Assembly: GCA_964496505.1 (NCBI GenBank)
Contig: CAZBZV010000003.1
Location: 1-64,000 of the forward strand
Origin: JAABVY01 sp964496505
GTDB taxonomy: Bacteria; Zixibacteria; MSB-5A5; JAABVY01
Direction of reading: 5' to 3'
DNA: 64,000 nucleotides
The first letter of the stretch is position 1. Each line of letters begins with the position of its first letter. The notes beneath the pieces were generated by a model that ran no database searches, was not told the origin of the DNA, and saw only the letters and a program-made list of their open reading frames with translations. Below are positions 8,474-16,170 of the stretch, in pieces. A program made the position numbers and the translations under genes.

Positions 8474-8860
8474 TTATAAGCTGTCTATGACTTTCTGCAG
8501 CCTGTTTCTTACCTCACCGGCGATTTCACCCAACGACTCGTTTTTTACCGCAGCCATCGATTCCATAGGATCGACCGCCGAGACCTCAACTTTGCCCTCG
8601 GGATTGACCTGCACGATAACATTACAGGGCAGCATGGTACCGATCTTGTCTTCCTTCTGCAGGGCCTGATGAGCGAACTCCGGGTTGCAGGCGCCCAGGA
8701 TTCTATAGTCGCGGAAATCCGCATTCAGCTTCTGCTTCAAAGTATCCTTGACATCAATCTCGGTCAAAACTCCGAAGCCCTCGGTTTTCAATGCGTCGGT
8801 TGCACGCTGGATAGCGTCATTGAATGAATAGTCTACAGTTTTGCTAATGTGATAAGGCAT
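8474..8860 (-). CDS. DUF302-domain protein
   Basis: 128 residues, a stand-alone DUF302 domain (small alpha/beta fold of unknown biochemical role, common near redox and heavy-metal genes). Characteristic parts are the opening SFNDAIQRATDALKTEGFGVLTEIDV, the ILGACNPEFAHQAL segment and the LPCNVIVQ strand with a conserved cysteine. The start has AAGGGAAGGAG just upstream. It is the first gene of the operon with OsmC and the TolB-like lipoprotein. A second DUF302 protein, membrane-anchored, lies at 39923-40426. Confidence 0.85.
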   Translation of the reverse strand: MPYHISKTVDYSFNDAIQRATDALKTEGFGVLTEIDVKDTLKQKLNADFRDYRILGACNPEFAHQALQKEDKIGTMLPCNVIVQVNPEGKVEVSAVDPMESMAAVKNESLGEIAGEVRNRLQKVIDSL

Positions 8861-9010
8861 CTCGAATCTCCTTCCCTCTTTTTTTGGTATGATAGCCGAT
8901 TCATATATAAATATGAACCATAAATTTTATTTTCTTTGCAAAATAAAGTTACTATACAGTTACTCATTCGTATAATGAGTAATGCTTTCAAAAAGTTCAT
9001 TCGGGAATAT

Positions 9011-9841
9011 ATGATTTTAAGACTAACGATTATTATTCTTTTTCTTGCGGGAATTCCTGCAATCCTTGCCTCAGATCCTGAGCAAGATATTATAGGCGCC
9101 TCTGAGGATCTGAAACTGCGCAGGATTTCCCTTACCAATCCGACTGATTCTCTCGAATACGATCTGTATATCCTCACAATCGATCCCGATCTTTATGAAT
9201 TCGATCTTCTGGCGGCAATTGAAATTGATTCGGTATCAAGAACTCCCTCTCAGTGGTGTTCCGAATTCGGATATGACCTCTGCTTCAACGCCGGTATGTA
9301 TGCCGCAGATGAAATCACACCGCTTGGATATTGCAAAAGCAATGGGCACATCCTGAATTCGAGGGTCAATTATCACAAAGCCGTATTGGCCTTCGATGCG
9401 ACGGATGATACCATCGCACCTGTTAAAATAATCAACAGGGGCTGTGAAGATTTCGATTCATTCGAAAATAGTTACGGCAGTATGGTTCAAAGCGTTCGTA
9501 TGCTGGGATGCTCGGGAGGCAATGTCTGGAAGCAGTCGAATAAAAAACACAGCATCCTGGCGCTCGCGACAGACAGCACTGGTTCGGTCTCCGTGCTTTT
9601 TACCCAGGCCCCGCTTTCGGTTTATGATTTCATTAATAATATAATCGTACTTGAATTCGGTTTCGACGAAATGATTTATCTTGAGGGGAGCATTCCGGCC
9701 AGTTTGTATGCTAATACTGATGAACTCAGATTTAGTATCTCCGGGGCGGCTGAGGATTTGTGGCCGCTTAGAATATCAGGTTCCGGACTAAAACGGCTGC
9801 CGAATGTGATTGCGGTCAGAAAAAAGGAAGGCGGTAAATAG
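9011..9841 (+). CDS. Exported NAGPA/phosphodiester-glycosidase-like protein
   Basis: 276 residues from the chosen ATG, which places a clean signal peptide at the N-terminus (MILRLTIIILFLAGIPAILA). An upstream ATG at 8975 and an even longer reading from 8936 are possible but have no better ribosome-binding site. The mature part resembles the phosphodiester glycosidase (NAGPA, DUF2233) fold: CFNAGMY(A) after the first strands, LGYCKSNG, then MVQSVRMLGCSGG and a late LEGSIPAS segment. Members hydrolyse GlcNAc-phosphodiesters or bind glycans. The substrate here is unknown, and the catalytic set cannot be confirmed by eye. A methyltransferase gene follows after 4 bp. Confidence 0.6.
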   Translation: MILRLTIIILFLAGIPAILASDPEQDIIGASEDLKLRRISLTNPTDSLEYDLYILTIDPDLYEFDLLAAIEIDSVSRTPSQWCSEFGYDLCFNAGMYAADEITPLGYCKSNGHILNSRVNYHKAVLAFDATDDTIAPVKIINRGCEDFDSFENSYGSMVQSVRMLGCSGGNVWKQSNKKHSILALATDSTGSVSVLFTQAPLSVYDFINNIIVLEFGFDEMIYLEGSIPASLYANTDELRFSISGAAEDLWPLRISGSGLKRLPNVIAVRKKEGGK

Positions 9842-9845
9842 AGAT

Positions 9846-10583
9846 ATGTTTTATGATGAAATCTCGGAGTATTATGACCAGATGATTCCGATTGAAAAGC
9901 GAATTGCCAACCTCAAAAAACAACTGGCCCCAATTCTGGAAAAAAATGACATAAAGACAGCCCTGGATGTCGGTTCAGCCACCGGAGCAACCTGTATCGC
10001 ATTGGCTGAACTTGGAGCCGAGACAGTTGGAATTGAGCTTTCCTCGAAGATGATTAAAATTGCCCGCAATCATGCCAGTCAGGCCGGGCTAAAAATCAAA
10101 TTCAAAAAGGCCGACATGACAGAGAATCAGCCCGGATTCCAAAAGCGTTTTGATGCTATCTTTGTGGTTGCCAATACGACATCCCACCTTCTGGATAAGA
10201 AATCACTTAATAAAGCTATTGCAAATTTCAAAAAATGGCTGACTCCGGGCGGGATTTTAGTGATACAACTTTTGAACTACCACAGGATATTCAGAGATAG
10301 AAAGCGAATTGTTAAAATATATAATAATGAAGAAAAAATATTCATACGCTTTTATGATTTCGGCAAAGATTTAATCAATTTCAATCTTCTCACGGTAGAA
10401 AATGAAACCGGAGTCTGTGATTACGAGTTAAGCTCGGTGCCGCTTCGCGGCTGGAAAGCTAATGAAATCATAGATGTGATAAGGAAAAAGGGACTTGTTT
10501 CTATTAAAAAGCAGGGGAATTTCAAGGGCGCGAGATTCGATCCGGCAAATTCCAACGATCTAATCCTCATTTCGCGCAAATAA
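9846..10583 (+). CDS. Class I SAM-dependent methyltransferase
   Basis: 245 residues with the standard Rossmann SAM-binding motifs: motif I LDVGSATGATCIAL, the acidic end of strand 2 (VGIELSSKMIKIAR), and motif IV-like FDAIFVVANTTSHL. The C-terminal half has a beta-rich substrate part. The substrate is not evident; it resembles small-molecule or ubiquinone-type methyltransferases. An in-frame ATG-less extension reaches back into the previous gene (from 9810), but the ATG at 9846 just after the upstream stop is the natural start. It is likely co-transcribed with the NAGPA-like gene. Confidence 0.8.
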   Translation: MFYDEISEYYDQMIPIEKRIANLKKQLAPILEKNDIKTALDVGSATGATCIALAELGAETVGIELSSKMIKIARNHASQAGLKIKFKKADMTENQPGFQKRFDAIFVVANTTSHLLDKKSLNKAIANFKKWLTPGGILVIQLLNYHRIFRDRKRIVKIYNNEEKIFIRFYDFGKDLINFNLLTVENETGVCDYELSSVPLRGWKANEIIDVIRKKGLVSIKKQGNFKGARFDPANSNDLILISRK

Positions 10584-10689
10584 TAAACTGAATCCTTGTC
10601 CCGGATCAGTAAACTCGCTGTATTCATATTGAAACCGTCTAAACATGCCATTGCCATAAATATTTTTTCTCCATTTTACATTCCTCGCC

Positions 10690-10716
10690 TAAAATCTAAT
10701 CTCTGCTTTCCGATAA
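10690..10716 (+). promoter_or_regulatory. Sigma-28 (FliA-type) promoter upstream of cheW
   Basis: TAAA, exactly 15 bp, then TCCGATAA (seven of eight matches to the GCCGATAA consensus). The predicted start near 10724 gives a leader of about 160 nt before cheW. The spacer length and both boxes agree with the flagellar/chemotaxis sigma factor. The 302-bp gap 10584-10885 holds nothing else I can name. Confidence 0.6.
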
Positions 10717-10885
10717 AAAAAATAGCTCTGGTGAATACTATCGGGGACAAAAAAGGAGGCCTAAATAGATTTTGGGGATCGTCTATGCACGTGAAATCAT
10801 ATGACTGACATCGGGGCTTACCAGTTAAGAAAAACGATTATTGCACGAAAAGAAAAATAGTAAGCAATACATTCCGGGAGGAAAT

Positions 10886-11398
10886 ATGACAGTATCAACA
10901 ACCGAAGCCGAAACCTCTGCCGATTTCAAACAGGCTACGGCGGCAGGCGAGGATCTTCTTCAGCTCGTTTCCTTCAAGCTCGGCGAAGAGGAATTCGGCG
11001 TTGATATCCTGAAGGTGCAGGAAATCAACCGCCTGGTGGATATCACTAAAGTTCCCAGGGCGCCGGGTTTTGTAGAGGGCGTAATCAACCTGCGCGGCAA
11101 GGTAATACCTATTATTGACCTGAGAAAACGTTTCGGCCTTGATCTTAAGGAGCACGACAAAGACACTCGAATTGTTGTTGTCGATATCGACGGCAGTATA
11201 ATGGGCATGATAGTAGATGCGGTTTCAGAGGTCCTGAGGCTTCCCACATCCACGATTGAACCGGCTCCGGAAATCGCAACCTCAATCGACAGCGAGTATA
11301 TCCGCGGCGTTGCCAAGCTCGAAGACCGTCTGCTGATATTCCTTGACCTTTCCAAGGTATTCTCTCAGCAGGAACGGCAGGCTTTGAGCCAGCTTTAG
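10886..11398 (+). CDS. cheW: Chemotaxis coupling protein CheW
   Basis: CheW couples chemoreceptors to the kinase CheA in the polar arrays. From the ATG at 10886 it has 170 residues; this start has a GGGAGG ribosome-binding site six bases away, unlike the longer reading from 10841. After a 25-residue acidic/Ala-rich lead the CheW fold is complete: LVSFKLGEEEFGVDILKVQEI, then the signature VPRAPGFVEGVINLRGKVIPIIDLRKRFGL written in parts as VPRAPGFVEGVINLRG and VIPIIDLR, ending in a DRLLIFLDL strand. A sigma-28 promoter precedes it. CheA, CheR and CheB are not in the window. It opens a 7-kb signalling island with two receptors. Confidence 0.95.
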   Translation: MTVSTTEAETSADFKQATAAGEDLLQLVSFKLGEEEFGVDILKVQEINRLVDITKVPRAPGFVEGVINLRGKVIPIIDLRKRFGLDLKEHDKDTRIVVVDIDGSIMGMIVDAVSEVLRLPTSTIEPAPEIATSIDSEYIRGVAKLEDRLLIFLDLSKVFSQQERQALSQL

Positions 11399-11405
11399 GA
11401 TTGCC

Positions 11406-11436
11406 TAATCCGGGGAGTATTGTGCTCCCCGGATTA
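11406..11436 (+). terminator. Strong stem-loop after cheW
   Basis: A perfect 12-bp inverted repeat (TAATCCGGGGAG and its complement) with a seven-base loop, starting 8 bp past the cheW stop. There is no T-tract, so it may be a processing or stabilising hairpin or a factor-assisted terminator rather than a classic one. Confidence 0.55.
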
Positions 11437-11630
11437 GCTAAATGGGAAACACAAGATCACTTCCGAGAATTGACACATTTTGTAAATCGAGTACCTGAAA
11501 GACAATCACAACATGATCTTTTTCATCTTATTCTGTTTATACAGAGATTAAAAAGAGCGCTATACGGGCAGATGGCATCATAAGCCGGATTTAATCTGCA
11601 CAAGTTCGGCGCAGAAAATGGGGTTATAAA

Positions 11631-12839
11631 ATGGGGAGCCGTATAAAAGATCGTAAGGATCTGTTGTGGGAGAATCTAAGTCTGAAAAGATTATTAGATG
11701 CAGCCGCACCCTTATGCCATATTGATAGATCCCAAAACGTGATTTATGCAAACAAGGCATTTACCTCACTTACAGGATTAAGGAAAAAAAATGTTATTGG
11801 TGAAAAATGCCATAATATCTGGAAATGCAATTTCTGTCGTACTGACACTTGTGCAGTACTTCAAATTCTCAGGGAAAATAATTTATCTCGCTACGACTTC
11901 AGCAAAAAGCTCGGCGATAAAAATGCTATCATTTGTGATATCATCGCTGTACCGAATCACGACTCACAGGGGAACATCGATGGAATTGTTCAAAGTGTGA
12001 TCAATATATCCAATCATTGTGAACCATATGATATCAACAGAACTCTCATAGATAATTATTTTGATCTTTCTCTGGTAATATCGACTGAGGGGGCGATTAT
12101 AAACATAAGCGAATCAAGCGCGCAGGCCCTGGGCAAAACCCCTGAGGATCTGCTGGGAAAAGATTTCTGGAACAGCTTCCCAAACAGGTTAAACGGTGTG
12201 CAGAGAGAATGTCTGGATGAGGCGGTTCGCTTTTCAACCCCGGTCAGATTCGAGAGATCTCGCGACGACAGATGGTTTGAATTTTCCATGTATCCCCTGC
12301 CCGATGCTCAGGGAAATATATCCAGGGTAGCAGTCTTCTCAAAAGATATAACAGACCGCAAAATCGCCCGAATTAGGCTGAAGCAAGCGTACGATAAATT
12401 GAAGGTAGAGCGTCACGCTCTGGAGGAAAAAAACATAGCGCTCAAGCAGATGATAAAAGTCGTGTATGAAGAGAGACGAAACATCGGACAGACTATAAAA
12501 AAGAACCTCGATAAATGCGTGCTGCCGCACATGCATAAACTGGAACAAAGCATACCAGGTCAGGATCGGTTATTTATGCGCCAATTAAGAGAGTCTTTGA
12601 ATAATCTGCTTTCCCCGTTTATCAGCAATCTTGAAAACTCTTATCAAAAGCTGACGCCTCGTGAATTGGAGATCTGCCGCCTGATTAACCAAAATCTCAC
12701 CTCAAAAGAAATAGCATCAGCCCTGAATACATCGGAAAGTACTGTGAAAAACCAGCGTAAGTCTATTAGGAAAAAACTTCGCATTTCCGGCAAAAAAATC
12801 AATCTGACATCTATCCTGTCGCAGTTGGAATCCAAATAA
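11631..12839 (+). CDS. PAS-PAS-LuxR-type transcriptional regulator with Cys-rich sensor
   Basis: 402 residues with no membrane segment, so cytoplasmic. Order: PAS 1 (about 15-130), PAS 2 (about 140-245; ISTEGAIINISESSAQALGKTPEDLLGKDFW and the closing VAVFSKDITDRK), a coiled coil (about 245-290), and a LuxR-type helix-turn-helix at 341-390 (LTPRELEICRLINQNLTSKE, then STVKNQRKSIRKKL). PAS 1 carries a cysteine cluster C60, C66, C69, C74 (KCHNIWKCNFCRTDTC), suited to binding a metal, Fe-S cluster or to redox sensing. There is no receiver, so the signal is sensed directly. The ribosome-binding site is weak. It lies between cheW and two receptor genes and may regulate them; this is inferred from position. 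Confidence 0.8.
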   Translation: MGSRIKDRKDLLWENLSLKRLLDAAAPLCHIDRSQNVIYANKAFTSLTGLRKKNVIGEKCHNIWKCNFCRTDTCAVLQILRENNLSRYDFSKKLGDKNAIICDIIAVPNHDSQGNIDGIVQSVINISNHCEPYDINRTLIDNYFDLSLVISTEGAIINISESSAQALGKTPEDLLGKDFWNSFPNRLNGVQRECLDEAVRFSTPVRFERSRDDRWFEFSMYPLPDAQGNISRVAVFSKDITDRKIARIRLKQAYDKLKVERHALEEKNIALKQMIKVVYEERRNIGQTIKKNLDKCVLPHMHKLEQSIPGQDRLFMRQLRESLNNLLSPFISNLENSYQKLTPRELEICRLINQNLTSKEIASALNTSESTVKNQRKSIRKKLRISGKKINLTSILSQLESK

Positions 12840-12850
12840 ATCCTTTCAAA

Positions 12851-12873
12851 AAGGGCTATATTTTATAGCCCTT
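12851..12873 (+). terminator. Hairpin terminator after the LuxR-type regulator
   Basis: A perfect 10-bp stem (AAGGGCTATA and complement) with a three-base loop, 12 bp after the stop. Only a short AT-rich tail follows. It separates the regulator from the receptor genes. Confidence 0.65.
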
Positions 12874-13065
12874 ATATAGACCATCATTAACCCTCTCTTA
12901 CAGGCTCAGCTGCTCCGATAAATCTAATAAACATCATCCAAGAAGTGTAATTTCACTTAGAGCGCCGTCAGGGAAACCAGTGAATGTGCTATAGAAGTTG
13001 CGGATTGATTCCAAAGGAATCTACAAAAAAATCAAACAACGGGGGCAAAAAAGGAAGGGGTAAAT

Positions 13066-13146
13066 ATGCAGCCGAAAACAAAAATAGAATCTTTAAATCG
13101 GCTCAGTTCAAAAGCATCACAAGGGAGGACTTATGAAAAGAATTAA
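13066..13146 (+). CDS. Possible 26-codon leader ORF overlapping the carbonic anhydrase-MCP start
   Basis: ATG at 13066 with a good GGAAGGGG ribosome-binding site, reading 26 codons to a TAA at 13144-13146, so it ends 14 bp inside the receptor gene in another frame. The peptide (MQPKTKIESLNRLSSKASQG...) has no recognisable feature. Translating it would place a terminating ribosome on the receptor start, which suggests coupling. It may also be fortuitous. Confidence 0.2.
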   Translation: MQPKTKIESLNRLSSKASQGRTYEKN

Positions 13147-15901
13147 TATCTATGTACTGCTGACAGCAATGGCATTGCTTATGCTGACATCAGGGGCATT
13201 TGCAAAGCCCAGCCCCGATGAGGCTCTGCAAATGCTCAAAGAGGGCAATACACGCTTTGTCGAGGGAAAAAGTCAGCATTCTCACACTGACGCACAAAGA
13301 TTAAAACTAGCTGGCAGGGAAAACCAGGGCGACTATGCTTACGCCACGGTCATTACCTGCTCAGACTCACGAGTTCCTGTGGAACGTATATTCGATGCTG
13401 GAATCATGGACATTTTCGTAATTCGTGTTGCGGGAAATGTCTGTGATGTAGATGAGGTAGGCTCGATCGAATACGGTATTTCGCACGTTAACACTCCCGT
13501 TTTTGTGGTTCTGGGACATACCCAATGCGGGGCGGTGACGGCAGTAACACATGCTGTTCAGGGTACCGGCCATGCCCTGGAAAGAAACATCCCGCCTCTG
13601 GTAGATAACATACAGCCCGCAGTAGAGCGTGCCATAGATATGCATCCTGCAATCCACGGCGATGACATTATTCCTTACGCCATCGAGGAAAATGTCTGGC
13701 AGGGTATTGAGGACCTTTTTATGAAGAGTCCCTCAACCCGAAACGCCGTGAGAGACGGAAAAGTCAAGATTGTGGGAGCCATTTATGATGTGGGTAAAGG
13801 TACTGTCGAGTGGCTGCCCGAATACAAAGTTGGCCGGATTCTGGCAAGTGTGGAGTCAAATCAGTCCAGGGCAATGAATGCGATGGCAGGCGGTCATGAC
13901 AGCTCGCATGGCTCAACTATGGCATTCAGCAGTGACAGCCATGGTTCATCGCACGGTTCCGCCTCCTCCAGCCAGGATCACAGTTCTTCCGCATCTTCCA
14001 GCTATACAGGCTCAACTGGCGAATCAAGTCATTCCTCAGCATTTGCTTCAAGTGAATATGAAGTTGAAAAAGCTCTTACGGACAATTGGTGGTTCTGGGC
14101 CATTATTCTGGGTATTATTATCGGTGCGGTCGTCACAGCCCTGAGGAAGGCCGACCAGGGAAGATTCAAGCTTAGTCTGAGGGCGAAAATTCTTTCCGGT
14201 TTTGGTGTCGTCCTATCTTTGCTGGCATTGGTAATTCTTATTTCCAGCACAAAAATGCAAAGCCTCGGCGTCAATGTTAAGGAAATGGCAGAGGTCTATA
14301 TACCGATTGTGGAGAAACTTGCCCAGAGTGAATCTTATGCCATAGATCAGGAATTGCAGTTAAACGCATATCTTATAGAGAAAAGTGAAAATAAGTATAT
14401 GGCCTTTGAGGAAGCCAACAAGCTTATAGAGGATGATCTTCGAGAGGTTGAACGTTTAATTGCCGGCAATGAATTCCTCAAAAAGATGGGCTGGGAGTCA
14501 AAAGTAAAGAGTCTCGAAAATGAGCACAAACAATTCTATTCCCACGCTGAAGAGATATTCCGCAAAGTAAAATCCGGAGATTCCGGCCATGAGTTTATGG
14601 CTAAGTATCATAAAGTCGAAAGCGAGGGGAATGATTTTGTTCATCATATAGATGAACTCCTGATAGGTGTGGAACATGCCCTTGACAGCGTTTCACATAC
14701 GGCAGAAGCATCTGAAAAAATCGGCCTGAATTTGATTATTCTGTTGGGCCTTGGAGCGGTTGTACTTGGAGTATTGATAAGCTGGATAATATCAGGCTCA
14801 ATCTCCAAAGCTATCAGCAAAATTGTTGACCAGACCGAGAAAGCCAACAGTGAATTTGTGCAGTTTGCCGATATAGTCGAAGCCATTGCGGAAAATGACT
14901 TGACCCGGCCAATCGAACGGTCTGAAATAGAAGACACAGGCATTCGATCCAAAGATGAGATCGGTATCCTGGCTAATTCCACCAATGAGGTATTAAATGT
15001 CAAAAACAGGATGGGCGACTCGCTTTCAAAGATGACGGAAAACCTGAAAACCATGATAGTTCAGCTTTCCGATAATGCGGAGCAGCTTGTATCGGCCGCA
15101 AGTGAGGTCGCATCTTCTTCAGAACAGATGTCACGCGGCGCTCGTGAACAGTCCAATCAGGTAACTCAGGTTTCCACTGCTATCGAGGAGATGACAGCAA
15201 CTATTCTGCAGTCCTCCAAAAACGCCGGAGAAGCGACCGAGGCATCCAAGGGCGCCTCTGATACAGCGACAGGCGGCGGCCAGATTGTATCCGACACCAT
15301 TAAGGGTATGCAGAATATCGCGGAAACTGTCCGTACTTCAGCAGATTCAATCGGTAAGCTCGCCAAATCGGCCGACCAGATAGGCGAAATCATAAGCGTT
15401 ATTGATGATATCGCCGATCAGACCAACCTCCTGGCCCTGAATGCCGCTATCGAGGCTGCCAGAGCCGGAGAGCAGGGCCGTGGCTTTGCGGTTGTCGCCG
15501 ACGAGGTGAGAAAGCTGGCCGAACGCACCGGCCGGGCTACCGGCGAAATCACCGACATGATTAAGGGTATCCAAAATGAAACCAATGATGCCGTTCAATC
15601 CATGGAATCAGGTATAACCGAGGTGGAAAGCGGCCGAGAACTGGCCGATAAAGCCGGAAACAGCCTGAGCGAAATCGTGAATATGTCTCAGCAGGTTGTG
15701 GATATGATTCAGCAAATCGCCACAGCATCAGAAGAGCAATCGGCCGCGGCTGAACAGATATCCAAAAATGTTGAATCTGTCTCGGCAATAACAAAGCAGA
15801 CCGCAAGCGGAGCAGAGCAGTCGGCCTCTGCAGCCGAGGAACTCAACCGCCAGGCTGATGGCTTGAAAACCATGGTTTCAAGATTCAAAATAGAATCCTG
15901 A
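13133..15901 (+). CDS. Beta-carbonic anhydrase fused to a methyl-accepting chemotaxis protein
   Basis: A 922-residue fusion. Residues 1-24 are a signal peptide (cut after GAFA). Residues 25-240 are a full beta-carbonic anhydrase: zinc ligands C76, H129 and C132, and the catalytic pair D78/R80 in CSDSR, with GHTQCGAV. Residues 245-308 form a Ser-rich linker with six His. Three membrane segments follow (about 319-337, 355-371, 530-553). Between the second and third is a helical sensor region of about 155 residues. A HAMP domain (about 554-610) and an MCP signalling hairpin follow, with the conserved tip near 755-800 (DQTNLLALNAAIEAARAGEQ). This topology puts the enzyme and sensor in the periplasm and the hairpin in the cytoplasm. 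The start has AGGGAGG. Role inferred: sensing CO2/bicarbonate or pH for taxis. Each half is secure; the coupling is not shown. Confidence 0.93.
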   Translation: MKRINIYVLLTAMALLMLTSGAFAKPSPDEALQMLKEGNTRFVEGKSQHSHTDAQRLKLAGRENQGDYAYATVITCSDSRVPVERIFDAGIMDIFVIRVAGNVCDVDEVGSIEYGISHVNTPVFVVLGHTQCGAVTAVTHAVQGTGHALERNIPPLVDNIQPAVERAIDMHPAIHGDDIIPYAIEENVWQGIEDLFMKSPSTRNAVRDGKVKIVGAIYDVGKGTVEWLPEYKVGRILASVESNQSRAMNAMAGGHDSSHGSTMAFSSDSHGSSHGSASSSQDHSSSASSSYTGSTGESSHSSAFASSEYEVEKALTDNWWFWAIILGIIIGAVVTALRKADQGRFKLSLRAKILSGFGVVLSLLALVILISSTKMQSLGVNVKEMAEVYIPIVEKLAQSESYAIDQELQLNAYLIEKSENKYMAFEEANKLIEDDLREVERLIAGNEFLKKMGWESKVKSLENEHKQFYSHAEEIFRKVKSGDSGHEFMAKYHKVESEGNDFVHHIDELLIGVEHALDSVSHTAEASEKIGLNLIILLGLGAVVLGVLISWIISGSISKAISKIVDQTEKANSEFVQFADIVEAIAENDLTRPIERSEIEDTGIRSKDEIGILANSTNEVLNVKNRMGDSLSKMTENLKTMIVQLSDNAEQLVSAASEVASSSEQMSRGAREQSNQVTQVSTAIEEMTATILQSSKNAGEATEASKGASDTATGGGQIVSDTIKGMQNIAETVRTSADSIGKLAKSADQIGEIISVIDDIADQTNLLALNAAIEAARAGEQGRGFAVVADEVRKLAERTGRATGEITDMIKGIQNETNDAVQSMESGITEVESGRELADKAGNSLSEIVNMSQQVVDMIQQIATASEEQSAAAEQISKNVESVSAITKQTASGAEQSASAAEELNRQADGLKTMVSRFKIES

Positions 15902-15934
15902 AAAGTCACTCAATACTAATCTGAATACTTTATT

Positions 15935-15966
15935 AAGAGGGGCATTGCAATGCCCCTCTTCTTTCT
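15935..15966 (+). terminator. Terminator of the carbonic anhydrase-MCP gene
   Basis: A near-perfect 12-bp stem (AAGAGGGGCATT and complement) with a two-base loop, followed by a T-rich tail, 33 bp after the stop. Confidence 0.85.
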
Positions 15967-16048
15967 TATCAAAACCGAATTCAATATGAAAGCAACAAAT
16001 TCACAATATTAGATCGTATAGTATATTTACAATCTTTACACTAAAAAT

Positions 16049-16075
16049 TAAAGCTTTTAGTAAATCTGCCGAGAA
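16049..16075 (+). promoter_or_regulatory. Sigma-28 (FliA-type) promoter upstream of the CZB receptor
   Basis: TAAAGCTT at the -35 side and GCCGAGAA at the -10 side, with exactly 15 bp between TAAA and GCCGAGAA. The FliA consensus is TAAAGTTT and GCCGATAA. The predicted start near 16083 gives a leader of about 88 nt. Confidence 0.7.
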
Positions 16076-16170
16076 ACACACTATACCCGATAAAGATACT
16101 AAGGTTTGAGTGAGCTTAAAAATTACATATAAATACTAAGCATCAGTGGAATCTATCCAAAGGAGGCAGA

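Noticed and set aside
10596..10808. 70-codon frame before cheW
   Set aside because: It overlaps the sigma-28 promoter and has no ribosome-binding site.
11401..11583. 60-codon frame after cheW
   Set aside because: Its first third is the perfect stem-loop, there is no ribosome-binding site and no protein-like pattern.
12895..12921. Sigma-28 promoter for the carbonic anhydrase receptor
   Set aside because: A CCGATAA is present, but no TAAA-like box lies 15 bp (or 14-16 bp) upstream.
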